Shown here: in pieces, positions 17,771 through 26,127 of the stretch
Numbering within the stretch: position 1 is the stretch's first letter
Layout: the number at the start of each line of letters is the position of its first letter
Origin: MPNP01 sp965221445
Lineage (GTDB): Bacteria; Pseudomonadota; Alphaproteobacteria; Rhodobacterales; Rhodobacteraceae
DNA: 64,000 nt
Assembly: GCA_965221445.1 (NCBI GenBank)
Contig: CBDCSF010000013.1
Location: 248,001-312,000, forward strand
Direction of reading: 5' to 3'
Notes under the pieces: model-generated
Told to the model about the DNA's origin: nothing
Seen by the model: only the letters and a program-made list of their open reading frames with translations
The model's database searches: none
Position numbers and translations under genes: made by a program

Positions 17771-18922
17771 ATGAAGGTTGCTTCCATAATTGTAGCGGGT
17801 GGTACCGGGACTAGAGCCGGGCTGTTTCCTCCCAAGCAATATCAGCGTATTGGAACTGAAACAGTTTTAGAAAAAACGGTTCAAAAGTTTGTGTCCCATC
17901 CTCTTGTCAGTTTATGTGTGGTAGTTATTTCCAGAGAACACAGGGATTATTTTCAGGAAAATGTTGCACCCAAGATTTCTGGTGATTACGAAATATCCTT
18001 TGGGGGAAACAGCCGAACGGAATCTGTTTATTGTGGGCTAAAGTTTATAAAGAACAAAGGGATCTCACATGTGTTGATCCACGATGGTGCCCGCCCCTTT
18101 GTTTCCAGGAAGTTGCTTTCCAACATGATATCTTCACTGGAAACTCAGGACGGCGTAGTCCCCGTCCTCCCAATATCTGATGCTGTTTGGAAATTTAAGG
18201 ATAATCATTTGGTTAATCCAATATCGAGGGAACAGTTGAATGCAGCCCAAACCCCTCAAGGTTTCAGTTATTCAAAAATATTGGAGGCCTATGAAAGGAG
18301 AGATGGCAATGCTGCAGATTGTGCTGAGATAGCCTTATCCGATAAGTTGGAGGTTGCAACTATCAAAGGTGAAAAAGACAATTTCAAGATAACAACTTCG
18401 GAAGATTTGGAGCTTGCACGAATGAAGGAAATGGCAAAGGCAATTGATGTTCGAGTAGGGAATGGTTTGGATGTTCACAGACTGGTTCCAGGTAAATCTA
18501 TCGTGTTATGCGGTGTTGAAATTCCATTCAACAAAAGACTAGAAGGTCATTCTGATGCGGATGTAGGGTTACATGCCATAACCGATGCCATTTATGGTTC
18601 AATAGGAAAAGGTGACATCGGTACTTGGTTCCCTCCCGAGGATATTGCCTGGAAAGATGCCAATTCAAAAATCTTCCTACAACATGCCAAAAGCCAATTG
18701 GGCAAAGAAAGCTACTCTATATCCTCAATTGACTGCACCTTTGTTTGCGAGGAGCCCAAAATTAAACCCTATGTCCAGAAAATGCGTACCAGGGTTGCAG
18801 AACTCTTGGAAGTAGAGGTAGAAAAAGTCAGCATCAAGGCTACAACATCCGAACTGTTAGGATTCACTGGCAGAAAGGAAGGCATTCTGGCCTCTGCTAC
18901 GGTTACAATAAATCAATGTTGA
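17771..18922 (+). CDS. ispDF: Bifunctional IspD/IspF isoprenoid enzyme
   Basis: Fused enzyme for the third and fifth steps of the MEP isoprenoid pathway, 383 residues, cytosolic. Residues 1-220 are IspD (2-C-methyl-D-erythritol 4-phosphate cytidylyltransferase), with nucleotide-binding loop IVAGGTGTRAG and PPKQY, GGNSRTESVYCGL, and HDGARPFV. Residues 226-383 are IspF (MECDP synthase), with zinc motif GNGLDVHRL, then GHSDADVGLHAITDA and GDIGTWFPP. Such fusions are typical of Alphaproteobacteria and Campylobacterota. Its end overlaps pgpA by 7 bp, so the two are coupled. Confidence 0.97.
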   Translation: MKVASIIVAGGTGTRAGLFPPKQYQRIGTETVLEKTVQKFVSHPLVSLCVVVISREHRDYFQENVAPKISGDYEISFGGNSRTESVYCGLKFIKNKGISHVLIHDGARPFVSRKLLSNMISSLETQDGVVPVLPISDAVWKFKDNHLVNPISREQLNAAQTPQGFSYSKILEAYERRDGNAADCAEIALSDKLEVATIKGEKDNFKITTSEDLELARMKEMAKAIDVRVGNGLDVHRLVPGKSIVLCGVEIPFNKRLEGHSDADVGLHAITDAIYGSIGKGDIGTWFPPEDIAWKDANSKIFLQHAKSQLGKESYSISSIDCTFVCEEPKIKPYVQKMRTRVAELLEVEVEKVSIKATTSELLGFTGRKEGILASATVTINQC

Positions 18923-19440
18923 ATAATTATTCCAGGCAATTTGTAACCCTATTTGGCCTAGGTTATTTTCCCACAGCTCCAGGGACAATTGCTTCTCTTG
19001 TGGGTATTGTAGCCGGGGGGTTAATAATTATTTTTCCTTATGGCCACTATGTTTTAGCCCTATTAATAGTTTTGTTCTGGTGGTTGGGTACCAAGTGCCT
19101 TACTTCATTATTTGAATCATTTGATTCTAAAGATCCTTCAGAGGTTGTTATTGATGAGGTTGTTGGTCAATGGATAGCCCTCTGGCCATTAATGGTGATA
19201 AAAGTTTTGTGGATTATTGGTTATTGGGAATTAGAGTTTGTGCTTGTATTGTTTATCCCGTCCCTTGCTGCTCTATTTTTTTTGTTTCGATTTTTTGACA
19301 TCACAAAACCCTCTCTTATTGGCTGGATAGATAAACAAGGTACACCCAACAGTATTATTCTGGATGATGTTCTAGCAGGTTTTTTTGCTGGTTTAGTGTT
19401 TTTCACTTTAATTTTTCTTGGGTTTTTCCTATCTTTATAA
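18916..19440 (+). CDS. pgpA: Phosphatidylglycerophosphatase A
   Basis: Inner-membrane phosphatase that converts phosphatidylglycerophosphate to phosphatidylglycerol, 174 residues. Family motifs are GYFPTAPGTIASLVG near residue 16, DPSEVVIDEVVGQWIAL around 67, and FFLFRFFDITKPSLIGW with LDDVLAGFFAGL toward the C-terminus. Four hydrophobic helices are visible. ispDF-pgpA pairs are common in Alphaproteobacteria. The ATG overlaps the end of ispDF. Confidence 0.95.
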   Translation: MLNNYSRQFVTLFGLGYFPTAPGTIASLVGIVAGGLIIIFPYGHYVLALLIVLFWWLGTKCLTSLFESFDSKDPSEVVIDEVVGQWIALWPLMVIKVLWIIGYWELEFVLVLFIPSLAALFFLFRFFDITKPSLIGWIDKQGTPNSIILDDVLAGFFAGLVFFTLIFLGFFLSL

Positions 19441-19754
19441 TCCGGGTTGGCAATTATTGATTAATTCCAATTCAGATATAGCAATCTATATCTTGGATAC
19501 TTTGGTTAATACCTATCATTGAAGTGGCGTTTCGTACAAACTCAATACTTCAATCGGCCTTACTCGGAAAGGTTCATAGATATTCGCTTTCGGCCCTATT
19601 TGTGGGGTGGTTCATTTTGGATGGCTGATAGTAAGCTTTTCAGTCTAGTTTGGAAGTTTTAGAACCTGGGAAAAGACAACCAATTTATTCGTCAAAATTG
19701 AAAGAGCACCGGGGTTTAGGCCCCATTATTTAATTTTTAAGATTGGAGTTAGAA
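19441..19754. other. Region upstream of the ammonium transporter
   Basis: About 310 bp without a gene. A GGGG/CCCC hairpin near 19713-19728, followed by an A/T-rich stretch, sits just before the transporter and could be a weak terminator for pgpA or a leader structure. I see no convincing sigma-54 promoter and no glnK gene. Confidence 0.35.
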
Positions 19755-20939
19755 ATGGTTGGAGCTGATACAGCCTGGATAATAGTAGCAACTGCTTTGG
19801 TGCTACTAATGACCCTTCCAGGATTGGCCCTTTTTTACGGAGGGTTGGTAAGGGCTAGAAATGTATTGAGTGTGTTTACTCAATGCTACGCTATAGCGTG
19901 TTTAATGAGTGTATTGTGGCTGGTTGTTGGCTATTCCATAGCCTTTGGTGGAGGAGATTCCATGTTTTGGGGAGGCTTTGGAAGGGTTTTCCTGAATGGC
20001 GTTGATGCAGAGACAGTTTCAGGAACTATCCCTGAAGTTTTGTTTTTTGCTTTTCAAATGACCTTCGCCGTAATCACACCCGCACTGATTCTTGGTGCTT
20101 ATGTTGAACGAATAAATTTCAGTTATGTTTTGGTATTTTCGGGTGCCTGGATGTTGCTGTGCTATGCTCCAATTGCCAATTGGATATGGGGCGGTGGAAT
20201 GCTTTCCGCGGGTGGAATCTATGGTGAAGTAGGTACCTTTGATTTTGCTGGAGGTTTGGTAGTCCATGAATCGGCAGGTTTAGCTGCACTTGTTATAGCC
20301 TTTTTCCTGGGACCACGTAAGGATAAAACCAAACCTCCTCACGGACCTGGCATGGTAATGATGGGGGCTGCCTTACTTTGGGTCGGTTGGTTTGGCTTTA
20401 ATGGAGGTTCTCAACTTGCCGCCGATGGTGGAGCTGCAATGGCTCTTACAGTTACTCATATTTCTGCCGCAGCTGCCTCCCTAACATGGGTTTTATTGGA
20501 AAAAATCAAGTACGGTAAGGCATCTCTGGTAGGTTTGGTGACAGGAACGATTGCAGGTTTAGCTTCAATTACACCAGCTTCAGGCTTTGTTAACCCGGTA
20601 GAAGCCTTGATCATTGGTGCCATAGCTGGCGTTTTGTGTCAGGAAGCTGTCAGATTTGTCAAAAATATTGTCAATATTGACGATACACTAGATGTTTTTG
20701 CTGTTCACGGTGTCGGCGGGATATTCGGTACACTGATGATTGCCCTTTTTGTTGCAGAGGCCAGTTGGGTCGCTCAAATTGGTTCGGTTTTGATCGTAGG
20801 AGTCTTTACCATCGTGGTCACAGCAATAATTGTAAAGGTTGTTGGGCTAGTAATTCCCATGAGAGCCAGTGTTGAAGACGAGGTATCTGGTCTTGACATG
20901 GCAGCCCATGGTGAACGTGCTTACGAGTTTAACTCATAA
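19755..20939 (+). CDS. amt: Ammonium transporter (Amt family)
   Basis: Trimeric ammonium channel in the inner membrane, about 394 residues with eleven hydrophobic helices. Signature stretches are MTLPGLALFYGGLVRARNVL near the N-terminus, DFAGGLVVHESAGLAALV with the first pore histidine region, and DDTLDVFAVHGVGGIFGTL with the second. A TTG four codons upstream (19743) is possible. I chose the ATG at 19755 because GGAG lies six bases before it. No signal peptide is evident, unlike E. coli AmtB. Usually such genes pair with glnK; here there is none adjacent. The NtrYX genes in this window are possible regulators, but that is inference. Confidence 0.95.
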   Translation: MVGADTAWIIVATALVLLMTLPGLALFYGGLVRARNVLSVFTQCYAIACLMSVLWLVVGYSIAFGGGDSMFWGGFGRVFLNGVDAETVSGTIPEVLFFAFQMTFAVITPALILGAYVERINFSYVLVFSGAWMLLCYAPIANWIWGGGMLSAGGIYGEVGTFDFAGGLVVHESAGLAALVIAFFLGPRKDKTKPPHGPGMVMMGAALLWVGWFGFNGGSQLAADGGAAMALTVTHISAAAASLTWVLLEKIKYGKASLVGLVTGTIAGLASITPASGFVNPVEALIIGAIAGVLCQEAVRFVKNIVNIDDTLDVFAVHGVGGIFGTLMIALFVAEASWVAQIGSVLIVGVFTIVVTAIIVKVVGLVIPMRASVEDEVSGLDMAAHGERAYEFNS

Positions 20940-20950
20940 CTTGACTTATT

Positions 20951-20980
20951 CCCCCTGTTATCCACAAGGATTACAGGGGG
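20951..20980. terminator. Hairpin between convergent amt and mttB-like genes
   Basis: A perfect 8-bp stem (CCCCCTGT with ACAGGGGG) closes a 14-nt loop 11 bp past the amt stop and just before the end of the convergent methyltransferase gene. On the plus strand it is followed by CTTTAAA, a weak U-tract. A bidirectional terminator is likely. The loop happens to contain TTATCCACA, a perfect DnaA-box word, which I regard as chance. Confidence 0.6.
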
Positions 20981-20982
20981 CT

Positions 20983-22527
20983 TTAAATCATGGAGTCAGG
21001 CATAGAGTCTTTTCGCTTGGTAATAAAGGCATTTAATCCTTCTTCAATGCCTATATCAAGAGGAGGCGTTTGGTACTCCTTCAGCAAATATTCTACCCTT
21101 TCATTAGCCAGTGTGTAGGTGTCCTTCGAACCATCCTCAAACCATGTTTCAAACGGTTTGTAATCAAAAAGATCAGTTTTCCAGAAAGCTGATTTGAAAT
21201 TATCCTGGGTATGTTGACAACCCAAATAATGACCTCCCGGTTGAACCTCTCGTATAGCATCCAAGGCCTGTCCATTTGTTGATACATCAATAGGAGCCGC
21301 AAGATTATGTAAAGCTCCCAACTGGTCAGCATCCATTACAAATTTTTCAAAAGAGGAAACCAAGCCACCTTCCAGCCAGCCACATGAATGAAGCATGAAA
21401 TTGACCCCACCAAAGACACTGGACTGAAGAGTTGAATTGGATTCATACGCAGCTTGGGCATCAGGTAATTTTGAAGCACACAATCCCCCACCTGATCGGA
21501 AGGGAATATTGAGCCTTCGTGCTAACTGCCCTGCCCCAAAGAGAATTTTTGAAGCCTCTGGGGTCCCAAAAGTTGGAGCACCAGAGTTCATATCAATGGA
21601 GGTTACAAAGGCTCCAAAAATGACGGGGGCACCTTTTCTGATAAGCTGGCTATAACTTATACCAGCATAAACCTCGGCTAATACTTGGGTTAAAGTACCG
21701 ACGATGGAAACGGGTGCCATCGCCCCTCCAACTATGAAGGGTGAAATCACAGATGCTTGATTGGCCCGAGCGTAAACTTCAAGTGCACCCATCATTAAAG
21801 CATCAAAGGTCAAGGGGGAGTTGATATTGATCAAAGAAGTAAGAACGGTATTCTGGTCTACAAAATCCTTCCCAAACAGGATCCTTGTCATTTCCAGGGT
21901 ATCTTCAGCCCGGGACGGATCAGTTACAGATCCCATAAATGGCTTATCTGAATATTTTATATGGGCAAGTACCATATCCAGGTGCCGCTTATTGACTGGT
22001 AAATCAGTAGGTTCACAAACTGTACCACCGGAATGGTGTAGCCATTTTGACATATATCCGAGTTTTACAAACTTTTGGAAATCATCAATAGTGGCATATC
22101 TTCTTCCCCCACTTTGTGTCCTTACGAAGGGAGGACCATAGACAGGGGCAAAAACCAGGGTGTTGGGTGAAATTTCAACACTCTTTGAAGGATTTCTGGC
22201 ATGCTGGATAAATCCTGTGGGAACAGTACTTATTAATTGTTTGGCAAGTCCCTTGGGTATCCTAACTCTTTCGTCCTTGACATCAGCACCTGCCTCTTTC
22301 CACAACTCAAGGGCTTGTGGGTTATCCTTAAAGTCAACGCCAATTTCCTCAAGGAGCAGCTCGGCGTTATTATCAATCAAATCCAACGCTTCATCAGAAA
22401 AGAGCTCAAGGTTGGGTAAAGTTCTTTCAATAAATTTGGCGGTCTCTATTTTAAGAGTGGTTCTTTCGGCCCGTTTCCTGGCACCACCACCTCTCCTTCT
22501 GGCTCTGGTTGCTCTTTCTTCAGCCAT
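20983..22527 (-). CDS. MttB-family (non-pyrrolysine) trimethylamine/betaine methyltransferase
   Basis: Member of the MttB superfamily, which transfers a methyl group from a quaternary or tertiary amine to a corrinoid protein. About 514 residues with a TIM-barrel pattern. The N-terminus is very basic (ATRARRRGGGARKRAE). Family-like stretches include LLEEIGVDF, VYGPPFV and GGGLCASKLPDAQAAYES. No in-frame amber codon is read through, so it belongs to the pyrrolysine-free branch; the characterised member DSY3156 demethylates glycine betaine. I used the ATG at 22527, with AGGA upstream, rather than an in-frame TTG at 22542. A corrinoid protein and a homocysteine methyltransferase lie at 61.3-63.2 kb. 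Substrate uncertain. Confidence 0.9.
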   Translation of the reverse strand: MAEERATRARRRGGGARKRAERTTLKIETAKFIERTLPNLELFSDEALDLIDNNAELLLEEIGVDFKDNPQALELWKEAGADVKDERVRIPKGLAKQLISTVPTGFIQHARNPSKSVEISPNTLVFAPVYGPPFVRTQSGGRRYATIDDFQKFVKLGYMSKWLHHSGGTVCEPTDLPVNKRHLDMVLAHIKYSDKPFMGSVTDPSRAEDTLEMTRILFGKDFVDQNTVLTSLININSPLTFDALMMGALEVYARANQASVISPFIVGGAMAPVSIVGTLTQVLAEVYAGISYSQLIRKGAPVIFGAFVTSIDMNSGAPTFGTPEASKILFGAGQLARRLNIPFRSGGGLCASKLPDAQAAYESNSTLQSSVFGGVNFMLHSCGWLEGGLVSSFEKFVMDADQLGALHNLAAPIDVSTNGQALDAIREVQPGGHYLGCQHTQDNFKSAFWKTDLFDYKPFETWFEDGSKDTYTLANERVEYLLKEYQTPPLDIGIEEGLNAFITKRKDSMPDSMI

Positions 22528-22700
22528 ATACAGTATATCCAATCCTGTTTAAAATTCCATTTTCTTTACATAAAGCAAATAAATCAGAAAGGTTAACTAT
22601 TCCACTTACTTACGCCAATTCCATTCATATAATTATCCTGTCTTCCAAATAATACTTTTGAAATACCAAATTAAATTCTGAACAATCCCAAGAGTCTCAA

Positions 22701-24266
22701 GTGAACGCAAAATTACATGATCTTATCCTGATAATCGACTTTGGCAGTCAGGTAACACAATTGATTGCAAGAAGATTTCGTGAGTTAAACGCCTATTGTG
22801 AAATTCATCCCTGCCAGAAAGTTTCTGAGTATTTTATACAGGAAAGAAACCCCAAGGCTATAGTTCTTTCAGGCAGTCCGGGAAGTGTAGTTGATGATAA
22901 CCCTTTTGCACCTCCAAAAATGATTTATGAACTTGGAATACCGGTCCTGGGTATTTGTTACGGCCAACAGATTATGACAACTCAATTGGGAGGGGTTGTC
23001 AAGAAAGGCAATGTACGGGAGTTTGGCAAGGCTACAGTAAATCCTAATTCAGAATATCTGGGAAATCCAATGTTCCGGGGATTGTTTAAGGATAATGAAG
23101 AGATTGTCTGGATGTCTCATGGGGATAAAGTTACAGGACTTCCTAGTGGATTTAAACAAATTGGATACTCAAGTAACAGCCCAAATGCAATTATTGCTGA
23201 TTTCAATAGGCAGTTCTACGGTATCCAGTTTCACCCTGAAGTTTACCACACTGCAAATGGATCAAGGTTTCTAGAAAATTTTGTTAAAATCGCAAGGGTT
23301 AGAACAAATTGGACAATGGGAACCTATAAAAATGAAGTCAGTCAACTCATCAAAGATCAAGTTGGTTCAGGCAAAGTGGTTTGTGCAATTTCGGGTGGAG
23401 TAGACTCAACTGTAACTGCTGTACTGCTCCATCAGGTAATACCTGATCAACTCACTTGTATTTTTGTTGATCATGGTCTTTTGCGTGAAAATGAAGCTCC
23501 ACAAGTTGTTTCCATGTTCCGGGAGAATTTTCAGATTCCATTGGTGTTTGTGGACGCTTCTGATCTATTTCTAAAGAAACTCAAAGGAGTAAGTGATCCT
23601 GAGCAAAAGAGGAAAATCATTGGTGGTACCTTTATTGAGATTTTTGAACAGGAAGCACAGAAGTTAGAGGGTTATGATTTCCTTGCCCAAGGTACCTTGT
23701 ATCCAGATATTATTGAATCGATAAGTTTTACGGGAGGACCTAGTGAAACCATCAAATCTCATCATAACGTGGGAGGATTACCTAAAAAACTTGGATTTGA
23801 ATTGGTTGAGCCCCTTAAAGAGTTGTTCAAGGACGAAGTTAGGGACTTGGGTAAGGACCTGGGTATTCCACAAAATTTTCTTGGTAGACACCCCTTCCCT
23901 GGACCTGGGTTGGCAATCAGGTGCATCGGAGACATTACATCAGATAAATTGTCGATATTGAGACAAATTGATCATATTTTTATTGATCAAATTCGAAGTC
24001 ACGGATTGTACGACAAAATATGGCAAGCTTTCGCAACCTTACTTCCTATAAAAACTGTTGGTGTTATGGGAGATGGGAGAACATATGACTATGTATGTTC
24101 GCTTAGGGCGGTTACTAGTGTTGATGGGATGACAGCTCAGTTCTATCCGTTTTTACCCGACTTTTTGTCAGAAACATCTAATCGAATTGTTAATGAAGTA
24201 AACGGTGTTAACAGGGTAACTTACGATATAACCTCCAAACCTCCAGGTACAATTGAATGGGAATAA
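22701..24266 (+). CDS. guaA: GMP synthase (glutamine-hydrolysing)
   Basis: Last step of GMP synthesis: amination of XMP using glutamine and ATP. Residues 1-200 are a class I amidotransferase with nucleophile Cys86 in GICYGQQ and the His/Glu pair in GIQFHPEVYHT. Residues 210-400 are the ATP pyrophosphatase domain with P-loop SGGVDSTVTA. The C-terminal dimerisation domain ends in KPPGTIEWE, the invariant GuaA terminus. The length of 521 residues is standard. The start is GTG at 22701. Confidence 0.97.
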   Translation: MNAKLHDLILIIDFGSQVTQLIARRFRELNAYCEIHPCQKVSEYFIQERNPKAIVLSGSPGSVVDDNPFAPPKMIYELGIPVLGICYGQQIMTTQLGGVVKKGNVREFGKATVNPNSEYLGNPMFRGLFKDNEEIVWMSHGDKVTGLPSGFKQIGYSSNSPNAIIADFNRQFYGIQFHPEVYHTANGSRFLENFVKIARVRTNWTMGTYKNEVSQLIKDQVGSGKVVCAISGGVDSTVTAVLLHQVIPDQLTCIFVDHGLLRENEAPQVVSMFRENFQIPLVFVDASDLFLKKLKGVSDPEQKRKIIGGTFIEIFEQEAQKLEGYDFLAQGTLYPDIIESISFTGGPSETIKSHHNVGGLPKKLGFELVEPLKELFKDEVRDLGKDLGIPQNFLGRHPFPGPGLAIRCIGDITSDKLSILRQIDHIFIDQIRSHGLYDKIWQAFATLLPIKTVGVMGDGRTYDYVCSLRAVTSVDGMTAQFYPFLPDFLSETSNRIVNEVNGVNRVTYDITSKPPGTIEWE

Positions 24267-24341
24267 GTACCTTCGTTTCCAGACTACTTAGTTTTATGAA
24301 TCGCAAGGGGGTATTTGATCAGAAAAGGATTTAATTATTAT

Positions 24342-25037
24342 TTAAAATATCTTATCCCAAAACGAACGTTTCTCCTCTTTGGATTTTACTGATGTTCTTC
24401 TATCCTTATCATCCTCCACTTTGTTGTCTTCTTTGGAAAAAGAAATCTTATCCCAAAACGGACGCTTCTCCTTTTCGGATTTTACTGATACTCCTCTATC
24501 CTTATCATCCTCCACTTTGTTGTCTTCTTTGGAAAAAGAAATCTTATCCCAAAACGGACGCTTCTTGTCCTTATTAGAAAATTTTTTATTATTCTTTCTT
24601 GAATTCCTTATATATTCTTTAGTAAATTTTCTTGCTTTTTTAATATTTCCACTGGAAGAAAATTTTGTGATTTCCAATAACCACTCAGAATAAGCCGTCC
24701 ACGTATTTTTGTCCCCCGGATCAATTTTCGGGGTATTTAAAAGTAAACTTTTCAGTTCATCATCAAGAACACTCAAATCTGTCCAGCATTCAGTGGATTG
24801 TAAATTACTTGTTTCAGATTTTTGGTTAATATAATATTTTAAGCAAGTATGAACATCTTTTAATTCCTGTTTTTTTGCAGCAAATTTTTTGCCAGGGGAA
24901 ATTATTTGGTAAATTTTCAATCCAAAAGTTAGAAGTCCAATAATCAAAACACCAACTATCAAAATATTCTGATATGTTGATAAGAATTCTTCAATTAAAA
25001 GTAGTAAGTGAGAAAGGGTTCTAATCAATTTTTCCAC
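24342..25037 (-). CDS. Unknown membrane protein with tandem 32-residue C-terminal repeats
   Basis: 231 residues, not recognised. One or two hydrophobic segments lie in the first 50 residues (HLLLLIEEFL and NILIVGVLIIGLLTFGLKI), followed by a cytosolic-looking region with a conserved-looking Trp/Cys patch (TCLKYYINQ, ECWTDLS). The C-terminal third is built from a 32-residue unit beginning KRPFWDKISFSKEDNK and followed by a strongly acidic/basic linker; two full copies plus a partial one end the protein at SFWDKIF. The aromatic FWDKI box repeated on a flexible charged tail looks like a multivalent docking motif. It is the last gene of the six-gene run with the MotA/MotB-like proteins, 93 bp after its neighbour. 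Confidence 0.7.
   Translation of the reverse strand: MEKLIRTLSHLLLLIEEFLSTYQNILIVGVLIIGLLTFGLKIYQIISPGKKFAAKKQELKDVHTCLKYYINQKSETSNLQSTECWTDLSVLDDELKSLLLNTPKIDPGDKNTWTAYSEWLLEITKFSSSGNIKKARKFTKEYIRNSRKNNKKFSNKDKKRPFWDKISFSKEDNKVEDDKDRGVSVKSEKEKRPFWDKISFSKEDNKVEDDKDRRTSVKSKEEKRSFWDKIF
24349..24560. repeat. 96-bp tandem repeat within a coding region
   Basis: Two nearly identical 96-bp units start at 24349 and 24445, and a partial third starts at 24541; each begins ATCTTATCCCAAAACG. The period is an exact multiple of three, so copy number can change without breaking the reading frame. It encodes the C-terminal repeats of the 231-residue membrane protein. Confidence 0.92.
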
Positions 25038-25130
25038 TTCAAATCACCATATTTTCAACACTTGGCGGCCTCAAATACTGTAATCAAAACACTAAAGCTT
25101 ACAGTTGATATCTGTTGTTAAATAGGACGC

Positions 25131-25964
25131 CTAGGATAAACTATTTTCGTGGTCTTTTATACACCTCCAGTGGATGAAAGACCAAAATACAAAAAAAGCC
25201 ACTGATGCAATGAATAAAATCCAAAGGGTTAATCCAGAAAGGTTTGAAATAACTATTCTTATCAAGAATACAATGGGAACATAGACAATTAGTGCACCAA
25301 TAATTCTACTTATCACACGGGCGATACCGTTTGATATTTGCCCATAATCTACCTCTTTTAAAACTTCTATATGAATCTTTTTAGCAAGTGTTATCCTACT
25401 GGAACCGAAAACCATATAGGTCGCCTTATCCATCAAATTCAATTCATGGATTCGACTGTCAACCCTCAATTTGATTTGCTCTAACGCTTCCTCAGTATTG
25501 ATACGACTGCGTAACTCATTTCGTATAGATTCATTCAATGCAAGCTTCAGAGCAGAGGGTTGAAACTTTGGTTTGCATTTGACCCAATTGTTCCAAAATA
25601 ATTGTAAGTAATGCTTTATTTCTGGTTTGATACACCACATGGCATATGAATATGCAATCCGATCCATTGTCCTTAATGAGACGAATACAGCAACCCATTT
25701 AGCCAAAAAATCATATTGATTTAAAAAAACTAACATTAATAATACACTGACAATCAACCCAAGAATCTCAAATTGAATATTCCTCTCATAATTTTTTAGA
25801 ATGCTTAATGTCTTCTGGACTGTATTTTTTATTATAACTTCAGCCTCTAACTTAGCTTCCTGTATAGCTTTTTCTTCTTCAGCCTTTACATACCTACGAA
25901 TAATTTCAAGAGAAGTTGCACCAGCTATACCAGCTATTGCTGGAACTATAATGGGTATAGGCAC
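25131..25964 (-). CDS. Unknown multi-helix membrane protein in the ZorAB-like cluster
   Basis: 277 residues, not recognised. The N-terminus (PIPIIVPAIAGIAGATSL) is hydrophobic and glycine/alanine rich, followed by a charged helix (RRYVKAEEEKAIQEAKLEAE). Two helices lie near residues 66-100. A central soluble part (about 105-205) follows, then two more helices near 215-262 (VYVPIVFLIRIVISNL and TLWILFIASVAFFVFWSFI). It lies 163 bp after the OmpA-domain gene and before the repeat-tailed gene, same strand. A membrane accessory protein of the motor-like complex is the simplest reading, from context only. Confidence 0.65.
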   Translation of the reverse strand: MPIPIIVPAIAGIAGATSLEIIRRYVKAEEEKAIQEAKLEAEVIIKNTVQKTLSILKNYERNIQFEILGLIVSVLLMLVFLNQYDFLAKWVAVFVSLRTMDRIAYSYAMWCIKPEIKHYLQLFWNNWVKCKPKFQPSALKLALNESIRNELRSRINTEEALEQIKLRVDSRIHELNLMDKATYMVFGSSRITLAKKIHIEVLKEVDYGQISNGIARVISRIIGALIVYVPIVFLIRIVISNLSGLTLWILFIASVAFFVFWSFIHWRCIKDHENSLS

Positions 25965-26127
25965 TAAACTTATCTTTCTTCTAGGCTAATGCCCTCAATT
26001 TTTAATCTTCTTGAGCTACAAATCATTCTTAATTTAAAAAATATTCTGCCTGATTTACTCCAAAAATAGCGATTTGATTTGTATTTATCAGGTAGCTATC
26101 TCTTTGGTTTTAAAATGGGCTATTAAC

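Noticed and set aside
20958..20966. Perfect DnaA-box word TTATCCACA
   Set aside because: A single copy inside a terminator loop, with no cluster of boxes or origin-type genes nearby.
24379..24577. Possible CRISPR-like array because of near-identical repeats
   Set aside because: The 96-bp period is an in-frame coding repeat with no spacer/repeat alternation and no cas genes.
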